The notes: generated by a model not told the origin, from the letters alone. A stretch of 64,000 nt of DNA from Pseudomonas protegens (GCF_013407925.2 NZ_CP060201.1:124001-188000); one strand, 5' to 3'; numbered from the stretch's first letter, positions 8,063 through 17,265 are shown. Numbers and translations: made by a program.

Positions 8063-8842
8063 ATGCCCTTCGAACTCAGCGTAGACCTGACCACCCTCGC
8101 CATTCTCGCCCTCGTGGCCTTCATCGCTGGTTTCATCGACGCCATTGCCGGCGGTGGCGGCCTGCTCACCACCCCGGCCCTGCTCACCGCCGGCTTGCCG
8201 CCGCATCTGGTGCTGGGGACCAACAAGCTCAGCTCGACCTTCGGCTCGGCCACCGCCAGCTTCACCTTCTACCGGCGCAAGCTGTTCCACCCCAGGCAGT
8301 GGATGCACGCCATCGTCGGCACCCTGGTGGGCGCGCTGACCGGGGCCATCGTCGCCCATTACCTGCCGGCCGAGTGGCTGAACAAGATGCTGCCGGTGAT
8401 CGTCTTCGCCTGCGGCCTGTACCTGTTGTTCGGCGGCACGCCCAAGGCGCCGCTGGACAGCGATGCACCGATCAAGAAGAAGTGGCAATCGAGCCAGGGC
8501 TTCAGCCTGGGCTTCTACGACGGCGTGGCCGGGCCCGGCACCGGAGCGTTCTGGACCGTGAGCAGCCTGCTGCTCTACCCCATCGACCTGGTCAAGGCCA
8601 GCGGCGTGGCCCGCAGCATGAACTTCGTCAGCAACATCGCGGCGCTGTCGGTGTTCGTGTTCTCCGGGCAGGTGGACTGGATCATCGGCCTGTGCATGGG
8701 CCTGTCGGTGATGGTCGGGGCCTTCTTCGGGGCACGCACCGCGATCAGCGGTGGTGCCAAGTTCATTCGCCCGGTGTTCATCACCGTGGTGCTCGGATTG
8801 ACCGTGCGCCTAGCCTGGCAGCACTGGTTCAGCGTGGCCTAG
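8063..8842 (+). CDS. TSUP (TauE/SafE, YfcA-like) membrane exporter
   Basis: A 259-residue polytopic membrane protein of the TSUP family (former DUF81). The two family repeats are visible: [19 protein letters not shown] (about residues 21-39, with [11 protein letters not shown] after it) and [16 protein letters not shown] (about 150-165). Members move sulfite, sulfonates or other small anions out of the cell; here the neighbouring organosulfur enzymes make a sulfur anion plausible, but the gene has its own spacing after a REP pair, so this is inference. Its 3' end overlaps the convergent nudC gene by 33 bp. A paralogue lies at 19475. Confidence 0.85.
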   Translation: MPFELSVDLTTLAILALVAFIAGFIDAIAGGGGLLTTPALLTAGLPPHLVLGTNKLSSTFGSATASFTFYRRKLFHPRQWMHAIVGTLVGALTGAIVAHYLPAEWLNKMLPVIVFACGLYLLFGGTPKAPLDSDAPIKKKWQSSQGFSLGFYDGVAGPGTGAFWTVSSLLLYPIDLVKASGVARSMNFVSNIAALSVFVFSGQVDWIIGLCMGLSVMVGAFFGARTAISGGAKFIRPVFITVVLGLTVRLAWQHWFSVA

Positions 8843-9640
8843 ACGACGCGCCACATAGAGGTCGATCAGGTAGCGGGCAATCGAGCGCGAGGCCGGCAAC
8901 GGCGGCAGCGCATGGACGTTGAACCACTGGGCGTCCTCGATCTCGTCTTCCTGGGGCACGATTTCGCCGCCGGCGTACTCGGCATGGAAGCCCAGCATCA
9001 TCGAATGCGGGAACGGCCAGCACTGGCTGCCCACGTACTGGATGTTCTTGACCTCGATGCTCACCTCTTCGCGCACCTCGCGGATCAGGCAGTCCTCCGC
9101 CGACTCGCCGGGCTCGGCAAAGCCGGCCAGGGTGCTGTAGACCCCGGTGACGAAACGCGGCGAACGGGCCAGGAGAATCTCGTCGCCGCGAGTGACCAGC
9201 ACGATCATGCTCGGTGAAATCCGCGGGTAGGCCCGCAGATCGCAGGGCTCGCAGTACATCGCCCGCTCCCCCGGCACTTGCCGCATGGCCCGGCCGCAAC
9301 TGCCGCAGAAGCGATGCTCCCGGGCCCAGGTGCCGATCTGCGCGGCATAGCCCAGGACCTTGTACAGGGTGTGATCGCCCTCCAGCATGAAGGCCCGCAG
9401 GCCTTTCCAGCCGCAGCCCGCCACGTCGGCGCGGCCGCTGAGCTCCAGCAGGTACACCGGCTCGCCATCGAGATGGCCGATGCCGTGCTCGGCCAGCAGC
9501 GGCAGGTCCTGGCCCTTGAGCCAGTGCCGCGGGAACAGCGCGCCGTTGTCGTCATAAAGAAAGCCGTCCGGGCCACGGGCCACGGCCCAGCCGCCAGGAA
9601 GTTGGGTATCCAGTACTGCGGTGGTCCAGCGTTCAATCAT
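8810..9640 (-). CDS. nudC: NADH pyrophosphatase / NAD-cap decapping Nudix hydrolase
   Basis: A 276-residue NudC. A zinc ribbon (Cys112, Cys115, Cys130, Cys133: CGSCG and CEPCD) precedes the Nudix box [20 protein letters not shown] (about 173-192). The NADH-specificity array follows as SQCWPFPHS (205-213), with Cys where the textbook array SQPWPFPxS has Pro. It hydrolyses NAD(H) to NMN(H) and AMP and removes NAD caps from RNA. I chose the ATG at 9640, 6 bp after the upstream isomerase stop; an in-frame TTG at 9646 is possible. Probably co-transcribed with the isomerase. The 3' end overlaps the convergent TSUP gene. Confidence 0.93.
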   Translation of the reverse strand: MIERWTTAVLDTQLPGGWAVARGPDGFLYDDNGALFPRHWLKGQDLPLLAEHGIGHLDGEPVYLLELSGRADVAGCGWKGLRAFMLEGDHTLYKVLGYAAQIGTWAREHRFCGSCGRAMRQVPGERAMYCEPCDLRAYPRISPSMIVLVTRGDEILLARSPRFVTGVYSTLAGFAEPGESAEDCLIREVREEVSIEVKNIQYVGSQCWPFPHSMMLGFHAEYAGGEIVPQEDEIEDAQWFNVHALPPLPASRSIARYLIDLYVARRLGHAEPVLPG

Positions 9641-9646
9641 CGTCAA

Positions 9647-10459
9647 TCAATCCAGAAATTCGGGTTTCTGTTTGCTCATGTGGGCGGCAATGGCCACACG
9701 CAAGTCGGTGGATTGCAGCATCGCGGCGTTCCAGGTGGCGACATATTCCAGGCCGTCGTCGATCCGGTGGTCACGCATGTAGCTGAGCATTTTCTTGGTG
9801 CCGCTGACCGCGATCGGCGACTTGGCGGCAATCTCCCGGGCAATCTCCATGACCCCGTCCAGCAGGCTGGCGGCATCGCGGTAGGTGCGGTTGACCAGGC
9901 CGATGTGACGCGCTTCCTCGGCACCGAAGGTGCGCCCAGTGTAGGCCAGCTCGCGCAACATGCCGTCGCCGATGATACGCGGCAAACGTTGCAGTGTGCC
10001 GACATCGGCGGCCATGCCGATGTCGATTTCCTTGATCGAGAACTGCGCGTCATCGGCGGCGTAACGCATGTCGCAGGCGCTGATCAGGTCGATGGCGCCG
10101 CCCAGGCAGTAGCCCTGGATCGCCGCCAGCACCGGCTTGCGGCAGTTGTCCACGGCATTGAAGGAGGATTGCAGTTGCAGGATCTTGCGCCGCAGCAGGC
10201 GCGCGTTGCGGCCCACGTCCTTGCCCAGTTCGTTGGCCACCCCGGCCAGCAGCATCAGGTCGATGCCTGAGGAAAAGTGCTTGCCGGCGCCGCTGAGCAC
10301 CACCACCCGCACCGCGTCGGTGTCGTCGATCCAGCGGAAGATCTCGACGATCTCGCTCCAGAACGCAGCGTTCATGGCATTGATCTTTTCCGGGCGGTTG
10401 ATCTGCACATGGGCGATGTTGTCAGCGAGTTCGACGCGAAAGGCTTGGTATTCGGACAT
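9647..10459 (-). CDS. Delta3,5-delta2,4-dienoyl-CoA isomerase-like crotonase
   Basis: A 270-residue crotonase-fold protein, first gene of the unit with nudC. The oxyanion-hole segment is GKHFSSGIDL (about 59-68). Asp124 in GGAIDLISACD, Glu144 in KEIDIG and Asp152 in AADVGTLQRLP occupy the places of the rat ECH1 catalytic trio Asp176, Glu196 and Asp204, with identical spacing. This favours dienoyl-CoA isomerase over simple enoyl-CoA hydratase, whose paired glutamates are absent. The role is the breakdown of unsaturated fatty acids with odd-position double bonds. No obvious functional link to nudC. Confidence 0.83.
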   Translation of the reverse strand: MSEYQAFRVELADNIAHVQINRPEKINAMNAAFWSEIVEIFRWIDDTDAVRVVVLSGAGKHFSSGIDLMLLAGVANELGKDVGRNARLLRRKILQLQSSFNAVDNCRKPVLAAIQGYCLGGAIDLISACDMRYAADDAQFSIKEIDIGMAADVGTLQRLPRIIGDGMLRELAYTGRTFGAEEARHIGLVNRTYRDAASLLDGVMEIAREIAAKSPIAVSGTKKMLSYMRDHRIDDGLEYVATWNAAMLQSTDLRVAIAAHMSKQKPEFLD

Positions 10460-10581
10460 GGCAGTGATCCTTTACTGGGCGGAAAATGAGGGCCGAACTA
10501 TAGCAAGTGGCGTCGCCGCCCCGTAAGCCAGCGCATTGGCCAAAAGCGGGACTGGCTGCGGGTTGGCGCGTGCTCTTGAAG

Positions 10582-11895
10582 TCAGTGGGCTTTCGCCCCT
10601 TGCGGCCGGGGCAGGCTCAGGCGAAAACGTGCGCCGCCCAGGGGCGAGGCCTCGGCGGTCAGGGTGCCGTCCTGGGCCTGCAGGGCGCGACGGCTGATGG
10701 CCAGCCCCAGGCCAAAACCGCCGGTGGAGCGGTCGCGGCTGCGATCCAGGCGATAGAACGGCTCGAACACCCGTTCGCGCTCAGCGTCGGGAATGCCGAT
10801 GCCGTCATCGTCCACCCAGATCTCGCAGCGCTCGTCGCTGACCAGCACCCCGACCTGGATGCGTTTCTCGCAGTAGCGGGTGGCGTTGCGCAGCAGGTTC
10901 TGCAGGGCCCGGGCGGTGAGCCGCGGGTCCAGGGTGAAACGCTCCAGGGTGCCGTGTAGCAGCACATCGATGACCAGATCCGACTCCAGCTCGTCGTCGA
11001 CGCTGCCCAGGATGCTGTCGATGAACTCGTCCAGGGACACCTCGACCTGCTCCGGCAAGCAGGCCGGGTTCTGCAGGCGGCTGTAGGACAGCAATTCCAG
11101 CACCAGTTCATCCAGCTCGCGGATATGCGCCACCAGCCCTTGCAGGCGCTCGCGGCTGGCCGCCGGCAGATCGTCGGAGAGCACCAGGGCCAGGCCGAAA
11201 TCCAGCCGGGTCAAGGGGGTGCGCAGCTCATGGGACACGGCGTTGAGCAGGTCCCGCTGCTGGTTGAGGAGCTGCTCGATGTCCCCGGCCATGGTGTCGA
11301 AGACATGGGCCAGGCTGCCGATGTTGGAGCTGCCGGGCAGCTGCGTGCGTTCACTCAAGTGGCCCTTGCCGAAGCGCTCGGCGGTGCGCTTCAAGCGCTC
11401 AAGATCGCGCCAGTGCGGCCTGACCCAAAGCAGCAGGCAGGCCAGCAGCACCGCGACGATCAGCACGTTGATGCTCCAGTACAGCAGGTTGACGTCCAGC
11501 GGATCCGGCGGCACCACCAGCTTGACCGCCAGTTGCTCGTCCAGCGGCGACACCGCCAGGGTGCGCCAGCCCCAGTCCCCCAGGCGCACCACCTTTTCGC
11601 CGCGGGCCAGGCGCTCGCGTTCGTAAGGGCTGAAATCCGGGTCGTCGATGCGTACCAGGGCCACTTGCAGCGGATGGAACTCCTGGTCCATTTCCTTGAC
11701 CAGATCCGGCCACTGCGCGGCGGGAACGGCGCGGAACTGCTTGACGATCAGGCCTTGCAGGCCGCGGGACTGTTCCAGGTTGTAATCCACGAAGCGCTCG
11801 TGGAAGACCTTGATCACCAGGTCCGGAATCAGGTAGATCGCCGCGCTGAAGGCGACGATGGTGATCAGGTACAGCCGGACCAGGATGCGCAGCAT
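10582..11895 (-). CDS. RstB-like sensor histidine kinase
   Basis: A 437-residue membrane sensor kinase. It has TM1 (about 7-27), a periplasmic sensor domain (about 30-135), TM2 (about 137-157), a HAMP-like linker, a DHp domain with the phospho-accepting His222 (AVSHELRTPL), and an ATPase domain with N, G1 and G2 boxes (LLRNATRYC, DDDGIGIP, GGFGLGLAI). Architecture and length resemble E. coli RstB and P. aeruginosa ParS. The cognate regulator gene ends 4 bp upstream. Opposite lies an RND efflux pair, so control of efflux is likely. The signal is unknown. Confidence 0.87.
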   Translation of the reverse strand: MLRILVRLYLITIVAFSAAIYLIPDLVIKVFHERFVDYNLEQSRGLQGLIVKQFRAVPAAQWPDLVKEMDQEFHPLQVALVRIDDPDFSPYERERLARGEKVVRLGDWGWRTLAVSPLDEQLAVKLVVPPDPLDVNLLYWSINVLIVAVLLACLLLWVRPHWRDLERLKRTAERFGKGHLSERTQLPGSSNIGSLAHVFDTMAGDIEQLLNQQRDLLNAVSHELRTPLTRLDFGLALVLSDDLPAASRERLQGLVAHIRELDELVLELLSYSRLQNPACLPEQVEVSLDEFIDSILGSVDDELESDLVIDVLLHGTLERFTLDPRLTARALQNLLRNATRYCEKRIQVGVLVSDERCEIWVDDDGIGIPDAERERVFEPFYRLDRSRDRSTGGFGLGLAISRRALQAQDGTLTAEASPLGGARFRLSLPRPQGAKAH

Positions 11896-11899
11896 GGAG

Positions 11900-12601
11900 T
11901 CAGCATTCCCACTCGGAGCGGCTGAACAGGTAACCCTTGCCCCAGACGGTCTTGATCTTGCGCGCTTCGCCGGCGTGGTCGTCGAACTTGCGCCGCAACT
12001 TGGAAATGGCCACGTCCACCGAGCGGTCGGTGCCGTTGAACTCGATGCCCCGCAGCCGCTGGAGGATCTGGTCGCGGCTCAGCACTTCGCCGGCATGCCG
12101 GGCCAGCACCACCAGCAGGTTGTACTCGCCACTGGACAGCTCCACCAACTGTTCGCGCCAGGTCACGGTGCGCTCGCACAGGTCGATGCACAGGTTGCCC
12201 ATGAGGATCTGGTCGCTGGCGGTCTGCGGCTCGCCGAGGCTGCTGCGGCGCAACAGGGTACGCACCCGGGCCAGCAGCACTCGCGGTTCGCAAGGTTTTG
12301 TCACATAGTCGTCGGCGCCCATTTCCAGACCCAACACCTGATCATGGCTATCATCGCGGGCGGTCAGCATCAGGATCGGCAAGGTGGCCGAATCGGCGCG
12401 CAACAAGCGACAGACCTGCAAACCATCCAAGCCCGGCAGCATCAGATCGAGGATCACCAGGTCCGGCGGACTGGCCTTGGCCCGTTCGCGCACCTGATCG
12501 CCGCGACTGATCACACTGACCTGATAGCCATTGCGCTCCAGGTAGCTGGCAATCAGCTCCGAGAGCGCGGTGTCGTCTTCGACAAGAAGAATATTGGGCA
12601 T
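11900..12601 (-). CDS. RstA-like OmpR-family response regulator
   Basis: A 233-residue regulator with a receiver domain (acidic pair Glu8-Asp9, phospho-acceptor Asp52 in LVILDLMLPGLDG, Lys near 102 in VTKPCEP) and a C-terminal winged helix (SSGEYNLLVVLARHAGEVLSR, split here; FNGTDRSVDVAISKLRRKF). The tail IKTVWGKGYLFSRSEW closely resembles RstA/ParR. It is the first gene of the regulator-kinase operon and divergent from the RND efflux pair. Phased TTCACA repeats in the shared promoter region are candidate binding sites. Confidence 0.88.
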   Translation of the reverse strand: MPNILLVEDDTALSELIASYLERNGYQVSVISRGDQVRERAKASPPDLVILDLMLPGLDGLQVCRLLRADSATLPILMLTARDDSHDQVLGLEMGADDYVTKPCEPRVLLARVRTLLRRSSLGEPQTASDQILMGNLCIDLCERTVTWREQLVELSSGEYNLLVVLARHAGEVLSRDQILQRLRGIEFNGTDRSVDVAISKLRRKFDDHAGEARKIKTVWGKGYLFSRSEWEC

Positions 12602-12712
12602 GACAAGGAGTCTTTATTGAAGAAATACGGAGTAGCGGCGTTCCTTATAGAGCACCGGGCAACAGCAGCAAGGCGCCAAGGATATACAACACTCTGCGCG
12701 CAAGCGCGCCCG

Positions 12713-12751
12713 CTTCACACTTTTTCACACAGCACCTACACAGCTTCACAG
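12713..12751 (+). promoter_or_regulatory. Phased direct repeats, candidate response-regulator site
   Basis: Three direct copies occur: CTTCACAC (12713-12720), TTTCACAC (12723-12730) and CTTCACAG (12744-12751). They start 10 and 21 bp apart, so all face the same side of the helix, as is usual for OmpR-family sites. They lie between the response regulator and the efflux genes, 53 bp before the first efflux ATG. Confidence 0.5.
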
Positions 12752-12803
12752 CGGGCCTTGACCCATGCCCTTAGCATGCCGAGGTCATTATTGGGGTATC
12801 AGC

Positions 12804-13958
12804 ATGTCGAATAAACTCCTCGCGCCACTCTGCCTGCTGGTTCTGGCGACGGCGTTGAGTGCCTGCAGCAAGACCGAAGGCGAACAGGCACCACCGACCG
12901 CCACCGTGCGGATCGAGACGGTGCAGAGCCAGGCCTTGTCCATCACCAGCGAACTGAGCGGACGCATCGCCGCGCCACGCAGTGCTGAAGTGCGCGCCCG
13001 GGTGGCCGGTGTGGTGCTGAAGCAGACCTTCCGCGAAGGCTCCGACGTCAAGCAGGGCGATGTGCTGTTCCGCATCGATCCGGCGCCCTTCCAGGCCGAC
13101 CTGGACAGCGCCCGGGCCAACCTGAGCAAGGCCGAAGCCAGCGCCTTCCAGGCGCGCCTGCAGGAGCAGCGCTTTGCCAAGCTGATCGCCGACCAGGCCA
13201 TCAGCGGCCAGGAATACGACAACGCCCGGGCAGCACGGCGCCAGGCCGACGCCGAGGTGGCGGCCAATCAGGCCGCGGTCAAGCGCGCCAAGCTCAACCT
13301 GGACTTCGCCACCGTCACCGCGCCGATTTCCGGGCGTGTCGGCCGCGCCCTGGTCACCGAAGGCGCCCTGGTGGGCCAGAACGAATCCACCCCCATGGCG
13401 CTGATCCAGCAGTTGAACCCGATCCACGCCGACCTGACCCAATCCACCCGCGAGCTCAACGAACTGCGCCGGGCCTTGCGCGCCGGGCAGTTGCAGCAGG
13501 TCGGCAAGGACCAGGCCAAGGCCACCCTGATCCAGGACGACGGCAGCCTCTACCCGTTGCCGGGCAAGTTGCTGTTCGCCGACATCAGCGTCGACCCGGG
13601 CACCGGGCAGATCATCCTGCGCAGTGAGTTCCCCAACCCAGACCTCGACCTGCTGCCGGGCAGCTTCGTGCGGGTGCGCCTGGAGCAGGCCGTCAACCAA
13701 CAGGGCATCAGCGTGCCGCAACGGGCCATCCAGCGTGACAGCGCCGGCATCGCCCAGGTACTGCTGGTGGATGCCGAAAACCGCGTGGTGCAGCACCCGG
13801 TGCAACTGGGCGGGGTGCAGAAAGACCGCTGGATCGTCACCGAGGGCCTCAAGCCCGGTGACCGAGTCATTGTCGAAGGCTTGCAGCACGCCCGTCCCGG
13901 CGAGCAGGTGCAGATCGACGCCACTCCCCTTGCACTCGCCCAGCCCCCTGGCCAGTAG
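12804..13958 (+). CDS. RND efflux periplasmic adaptor (membrane fusion lipoprotein)
   Basis: A 384-residue AcrA/MexA-family adaptor. The N-terminus is a lipoprotein signal with lipobox LSAC (Cys about residue 21). Barrel-sandwich (RVAGVVLKQTFREGSDVKQG, about 70-90), alpha-hairpin and beta-barrel segments follow, and the lipoyl half-motif DFATVTAPISGRVGRALV is clear. It links the inner-membrane pump encoded 10 bp downstream to an outer-membrane channel. I chose the ATG at 12804 because it gives a normal lipoprotein signal. No OMF gene follows, so an OprM-like channel elsewhere must be used. Confidence 0.9.
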   Translation: MSNKLLAPLCLLVLATALSACSKTEGEQAPPTATVRIETVQSQALSITSELSGRIAAPRSAEVRARVAGVVLKQTFREGSDVKQGDVLFRIDPAPFQADLDSARANLSKAEASAFQARLQEQRFAKLIADQAISGQEYDNARAARRQADAEVAANQAAVKRAKLNLDFATVTAPISGRVGRALVTEGALVGQNESTPMALIQQLNPIHADLTQSTRELNELRRALRAGQLQQVGKDQAKATLIQDDGSLYPLPGKLLFADISVDPGTGQIILRSEFPNPDLDLLPGSFVRVRLEQAVNQQGISVPQRAIQRDSAGIAQVLLVDAENRVVQHPVQLGGVQKDRWIVTEGLKPGDRVIVEGLQHARPGEQVQIDATPLALAQPPGQ

Positions 13959-13968
13959 GTAGTACGAC

Positions 13969-16900
13969 ATGCCGCAATTCTTTATTGACCGCCCGGTCTT
14001 TGCCTGGGTGGTCGCTTTTTTCATCCTCCTGGGTGGCGCCCTGGCGATTCCCCAGTTGCCGGTGGCGCAGTACCCCAACGTGGCGCCGCCGCAGATCGAG
14101 ATCTACGCGGTCTATCCGGGTGCCTCGGCGCAGACCCTGGACGAATCGGTGGTCAGCCTGATCGAGCAGGAGCTCAACGGCGCCGACCACCTGCTGTACT
14201 TTTCCTCCCAGAGCAGCCTGGGCAGCGCCACCATCACCGCCACCTTCCAGCCCGGCACCAACCCGGAGCTGGCCCAGGTCGATGTGCAGAACCGCCTCAA
14301 GGCGGTGGAGCCGCGCCTGCCCCAGGCTGTGACCCAGCAAGGCCTGCAGGTGGAGAAGGTGTCCGCCGGCTTCCTGTTGCTGATCACCCTGACGTCCAAC
14401 GACGGGCGCCTGAGCAATGTCGGCCTCAGCGACTACCTGGCGCGCAACGTGATGAACGAGATCCGTCGCGTCGATGGCGTCGGCAAGGCCCAGCTGTACG
14501 GCGCCGAACGGGCCATGCGGATCTGGGTCGACCCGCAGAAGCTGGTCGGTTTCAACCTCACGCCGGCGGACGTCAATGCCGCGGTGGCGGCGCAGAACGC
14601 CCAGGTGCCGGCCGGCAGCATCGGCGACCTGCCCAACCCGTCCAGCCAGGAAATCACCGCGACCATTCTGGTCAAGGGCCAGTTGACCACTCCCGAGGAG
14701 TTCGCCGACATCGTCCTGCGGGCCAACCCGGACGGCTCCACGGTGCGCATCGGCGATGTGGCACGGGTGGAAGTCGGCAGCCAGGAATACCAGTTCGGCA
14801 CGCGCCTGAACGGCAAGCCGTCCACCGCGGTCGGTGTGCAGCTGTCTCCGGGGGCCAACGCCCTGAGCACCGCGACCCTGATCCGCGCCAAGATGGACGA
14901 GCTGTCGCGCTACTTCCCGGCCGGGGTGGAATACAAGATCCCCTACGACACCTCGCCCTTCGTCAAGGTTTCGATCACCAAGGTGATCTACACCCTGGTG
15001 GAAGCCATGGCCCTGGTGTTCCTGGTGATGTTCCTGTTCCTGCAGAACATCCGCTACACCCTGATCCCGACCCTGGTGGTGCCGGTGGCGCTGATGGGCA
15101 CCTTCGCCACCATGCTGGCCCTGGGGTTCTCGATCAACGTGCTAACCATGTTCGGCATGGTGCTGGCCATCGGCATCCTGGTGGACGACGCCATCGTGGT
15201 GGTGGAGAACGTCGAGCGGATCATGGCCAGCGAGGGCCTGTCGCCCAAGGAAGCCACGCGCAAGGCGATGAAGCAGATCACCGGCGCCATCATCGGCATC
15301 ACCCTGGTGCTGGTGGCGGTGTTCATTCCCATGGCCTTCATGCCGGGTTCGGTGGGGGTGATCTATCAGCAGTTCTCCCTGTCCATGGCCACCTCGATCC
15401 TGTTCTCGGCGTTCCTCGCCCTGACCCTGACCCCGGCCCTGTGCGCCACCCTGCTCAAGCCCATTGCCAAGGGCGAACACCATGAGCGCAAGGGCTTCTT
15501 CGGCTGGTTCAACCGGCGCTTCGAACGCCTGAGCAACCGCTACGAGGGCGGCGTGAGCTACGCCCTCAAGCGCACCGGCCGCTACCTGCTGATCTACGTC
15601 GCGCTGCTGGCGATCATGGCGCTGCTGTTCAGTCGCCTGCCCTCCTCCTTCCTGCCGGTGGAGGACCAGGGCTACACCATCACCGATATCCAGCTGCCGC
15701 CCGGCGCCAGCCAGAACCGCACGGTCAAGGTGGTGGAGCAGATCGAAGCGCACAACGCCGGCGAGCCGGGCGTGGGCGACAGCACCATCATCCTCGGCTT
15801 CAGTTTCTCCGGCAGCGGACAGAACGCGGCGCTGGCCTTCACCACCCTCAAGGACTGGTCGCAACGGGGCAGCGACGACTCGGCCATGGCCATCGCCGAC
15901 CGGGCCAACGCGGCGCTGAGCGCGCTCAAGGACGCCGTGGTCTACGCCGTGCTGCCGCCGCCGATCGACGGCCTGGGCACCTCCAGCGGCTTCGAGTTCC
16001 GTCTGCAGGACCGCGGCGGTGTCGGCCATGGTGCGCTGATGCAGGCCCGGAGCGAGCTGCTGGCTGCCACGGAAAAGAGCCCGATCCTGGCCAACGTCCG
16101 CGAAAGCGCCCTGGCCGAAGCGCCCCAGGTGCAGCTGGAAGTGGACCGCAAGCAGGCCAACGCCCTGGGCGTGTCCTTCGCCGACATCGGCAACCTGCTG
16201 TCCACCGCCCTGGGCTCGGCCTACATCAATGACTTCCCCAACCAGGGACGGATGCAGCGGGTGGTGGTCCAGGCCGAAGGCGATCAACGCAGCCAGGTCG
16301 AGGATCTGCTGCGGATGCAGGTGCGCAACAGCGCCGGCAAGATGGTGCCGTTGTCAGCCTTCGTCCGCGCCAGCTGGACCCTGGGCCCGGCCCAGCTGAC
16401 CCGCTACAACGGCTACCCGGCCATCGCCATTTCCGGCGAGCCGGCACCCGGGCACAGCACCGGCGAGGCCATTCAGGAAATCGAGCGGCTGGTGAGCCAG
16501 TTGCCCGCCGGCCTGGGCCTGGAGTGGACCGGTCTGTCGCTGCAGGAACGCCTCTCGGGCAGTCAGGCGCCGCTGTTGCTGGGCCTGTCGCTGCTGATCG
16601 TGTTCATGTGCCTGGCGGCGCTGTATGAAAGCTGGTCGATTCCGACCTCGGTGCTGCTGGTGGTGCCCCTGGGGGTGCTGGGTGCGGTGCTGGCGGTGAG
16701 CTTGCGCGGGATGCCCAACGACGTGTTCTTCAAGGTCGGCCTGATCACCATCATCGGCCTGTCGGCGAAGAACGCGATCCTGATCATCGAGTTCGCCAAG
16801 AGCCTGTACGACGAAGGCCACGACCTGATCGACGCCACGGTGCAGGCCGCGCGCCTGCGCCTGCGGCCGATCGTCATGACTTCCCTGGCCTTCATCCTTG

Positions 16901-17067
16901 GCGTAGTGCCCCTGGCCATCGCCACCGGCGCCAGCTCCGCCAGCCAGCAGGCCATCGGCACCGGCGTGATCGGCGGCATGATCACCGCGACCCTGGCGGT
17001 GATCTTCGTCCCGGTGTTCTTCGTGGTGGTGATGAAACTGGTCAAGCGCGGTTCGTCCAAGGACTGA
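13969..17067 (+). CDS. RND multidrug efflux permease, HAE1 family
   Basis: A 1032-residue AcrB/MexB-type proton-driven pump with 12 TM segments and two large periplasmic loops. It starts MPQFFIDRPVFAWVVAFFIL as usual for the family. TM4 carries GILVDDAIVVVENVERIM with the proton-relay aspartate pair, and TM10 the matching lysine region LSAKNAILIIEFAK. It works with the adaptor just upstream and a remote outer-membrane channel. The adjacent two-component system is the probable regulator. Substrates cannot be read from sequence, and I cannot assign it to a named Mex system with confidence. A hairpin terminator follows. Confidence 0.92.
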   Translation: MPQFFIDRPVFAWVVAFFILLGGALAIPQLPVAQYPNVAPPQIEIYAVYPGASAQTLDESVVSLIEQELNGADHLLYFSSQSSLGSATITATFQPGTNPELAQVDVQNRLKAVEPRLPQAVTQQGLQVEKVSAGFLLLITLTSNDGRLSNVGLSDYLARNVMNEIRRVDGVGKAQLYGAERAMRIWVDPQKLVGFNLTPADVNAAVAAQNAQVPAGSIGDLPNPSSQEITATILVKGQLTTPEEFADIVLRANPDGSTVRIGDVARVEVGSQEYQFGTRLNGKPSTAVGVQLSPGANALSTATLIRAKMDELSRYFPAGVEYKIPYDTSPFVKVSITKVIYTLVEAMALVFLVMFLFLQNIRYTLIPTLVVPVALMGTFATMLALGFSINVLTMFGMVLAIGILVDDAIVVVENVERIMASEGLSPKEATRKAMKQITGAIIGITLVLVAVFIPMAFMPGSVGVIYQQFSLSMATSILFSAFLALTLTPALCATLLKPIAKGEHHERKGFFGWFNRRFERLSNRYEGGVSYALKRTGRYLLIYVALLAIMALLFSRLPSSFLPVEDQGYTITDIQLPPGASQNRTVKVVEQIEAHNAGEPGVGDSTIILGFSFSGSGQNAALAFTTLKDWSQRGSDDSAMAIADRANAALSALKDAVVYAVLPPPIDGLGTSSGFEFRLQDRGGVGHGALMQARSELLAATEKSPILANVRESALAEAPQVQLEVDRKQANALGVSFADIGNLLSTALGSAYINDFPNQGRMQRVVVQAEGDQRSQVEDLLRMQVRNSAGKMVPLSAFVRASWTLGPAQLTRYNGYPAIAISGEPAPGHSTGEAIQEIERLVSQLPAGLGLEWTGLSLQERLSGSQAPLLLGLSLLIVFMCLAALYESWSIPTSVLLVVPLGVLGAVLAVSLRGMPNDVFFKVGLITIIGLSAKNAILIIEFAKSLYDEGHDLIDATVQAARLRLRPIVMTSLAFILGVVPLAIATGASSASQQAIGTGVIGGMITATLAVIFVPVFFVVVMKLVKRGSSKD

Positions 17068-17076
17068 CCCCAGACA

Positions 17077-17102
17077 AACGGGTCCCGATTCCGGGACCCG
17101 TT
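17077..17102 (+). terminator. Rho-independent terminator after the RND operon
   Basis: AACGGGTCCC and GGGACCCGTT form a 10-bp perfect stem with a 6-base loop, ending in TTCCTTCCTT. It starts 10 bp after the pump stop codon. Confidence 0.8.
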
Positions 17103-17139
17103 CCTTCCTTGATTGCCACGCTCAATCCAACCTCGAACG

Positions 17140-17265
17140 TCAGTCCTGCAACAGGCTGGTCAAACGCTCGCGAGAGGTTTCTGGCTCACCTTCTACAGGC
17201 TGGGCAGAAGACAGGATGGGGGTGGAATAGAGCAACAGCAGAACCACAGCCAGACGCGTCAGCAT
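17140..17265 (-). CDS. Small secreted peptide, 41 residues
   Basis: A 41-residue reading frame starting MLTRLAVVLLLLYSTPIL. It has a compact signal peptide with positive Arg4, a leucine-rich core and a likely cleavage after SSA, leaving about 20 residues (QPVEGEPETSRERLTSLLQD). The ATG at 17265 has AAGGA 8 bp upstream. It lies downstream of the LysR gene on the same strand, separated by about 90 bp. No family recognised. The signal peptide plus ribosome site make it more likely real than not. Confidence 0.5.
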   Translation of the reverse strand: MLTRLAVVLLLLYSTPILSSAQPVEGEPETSRERLTSLLQD

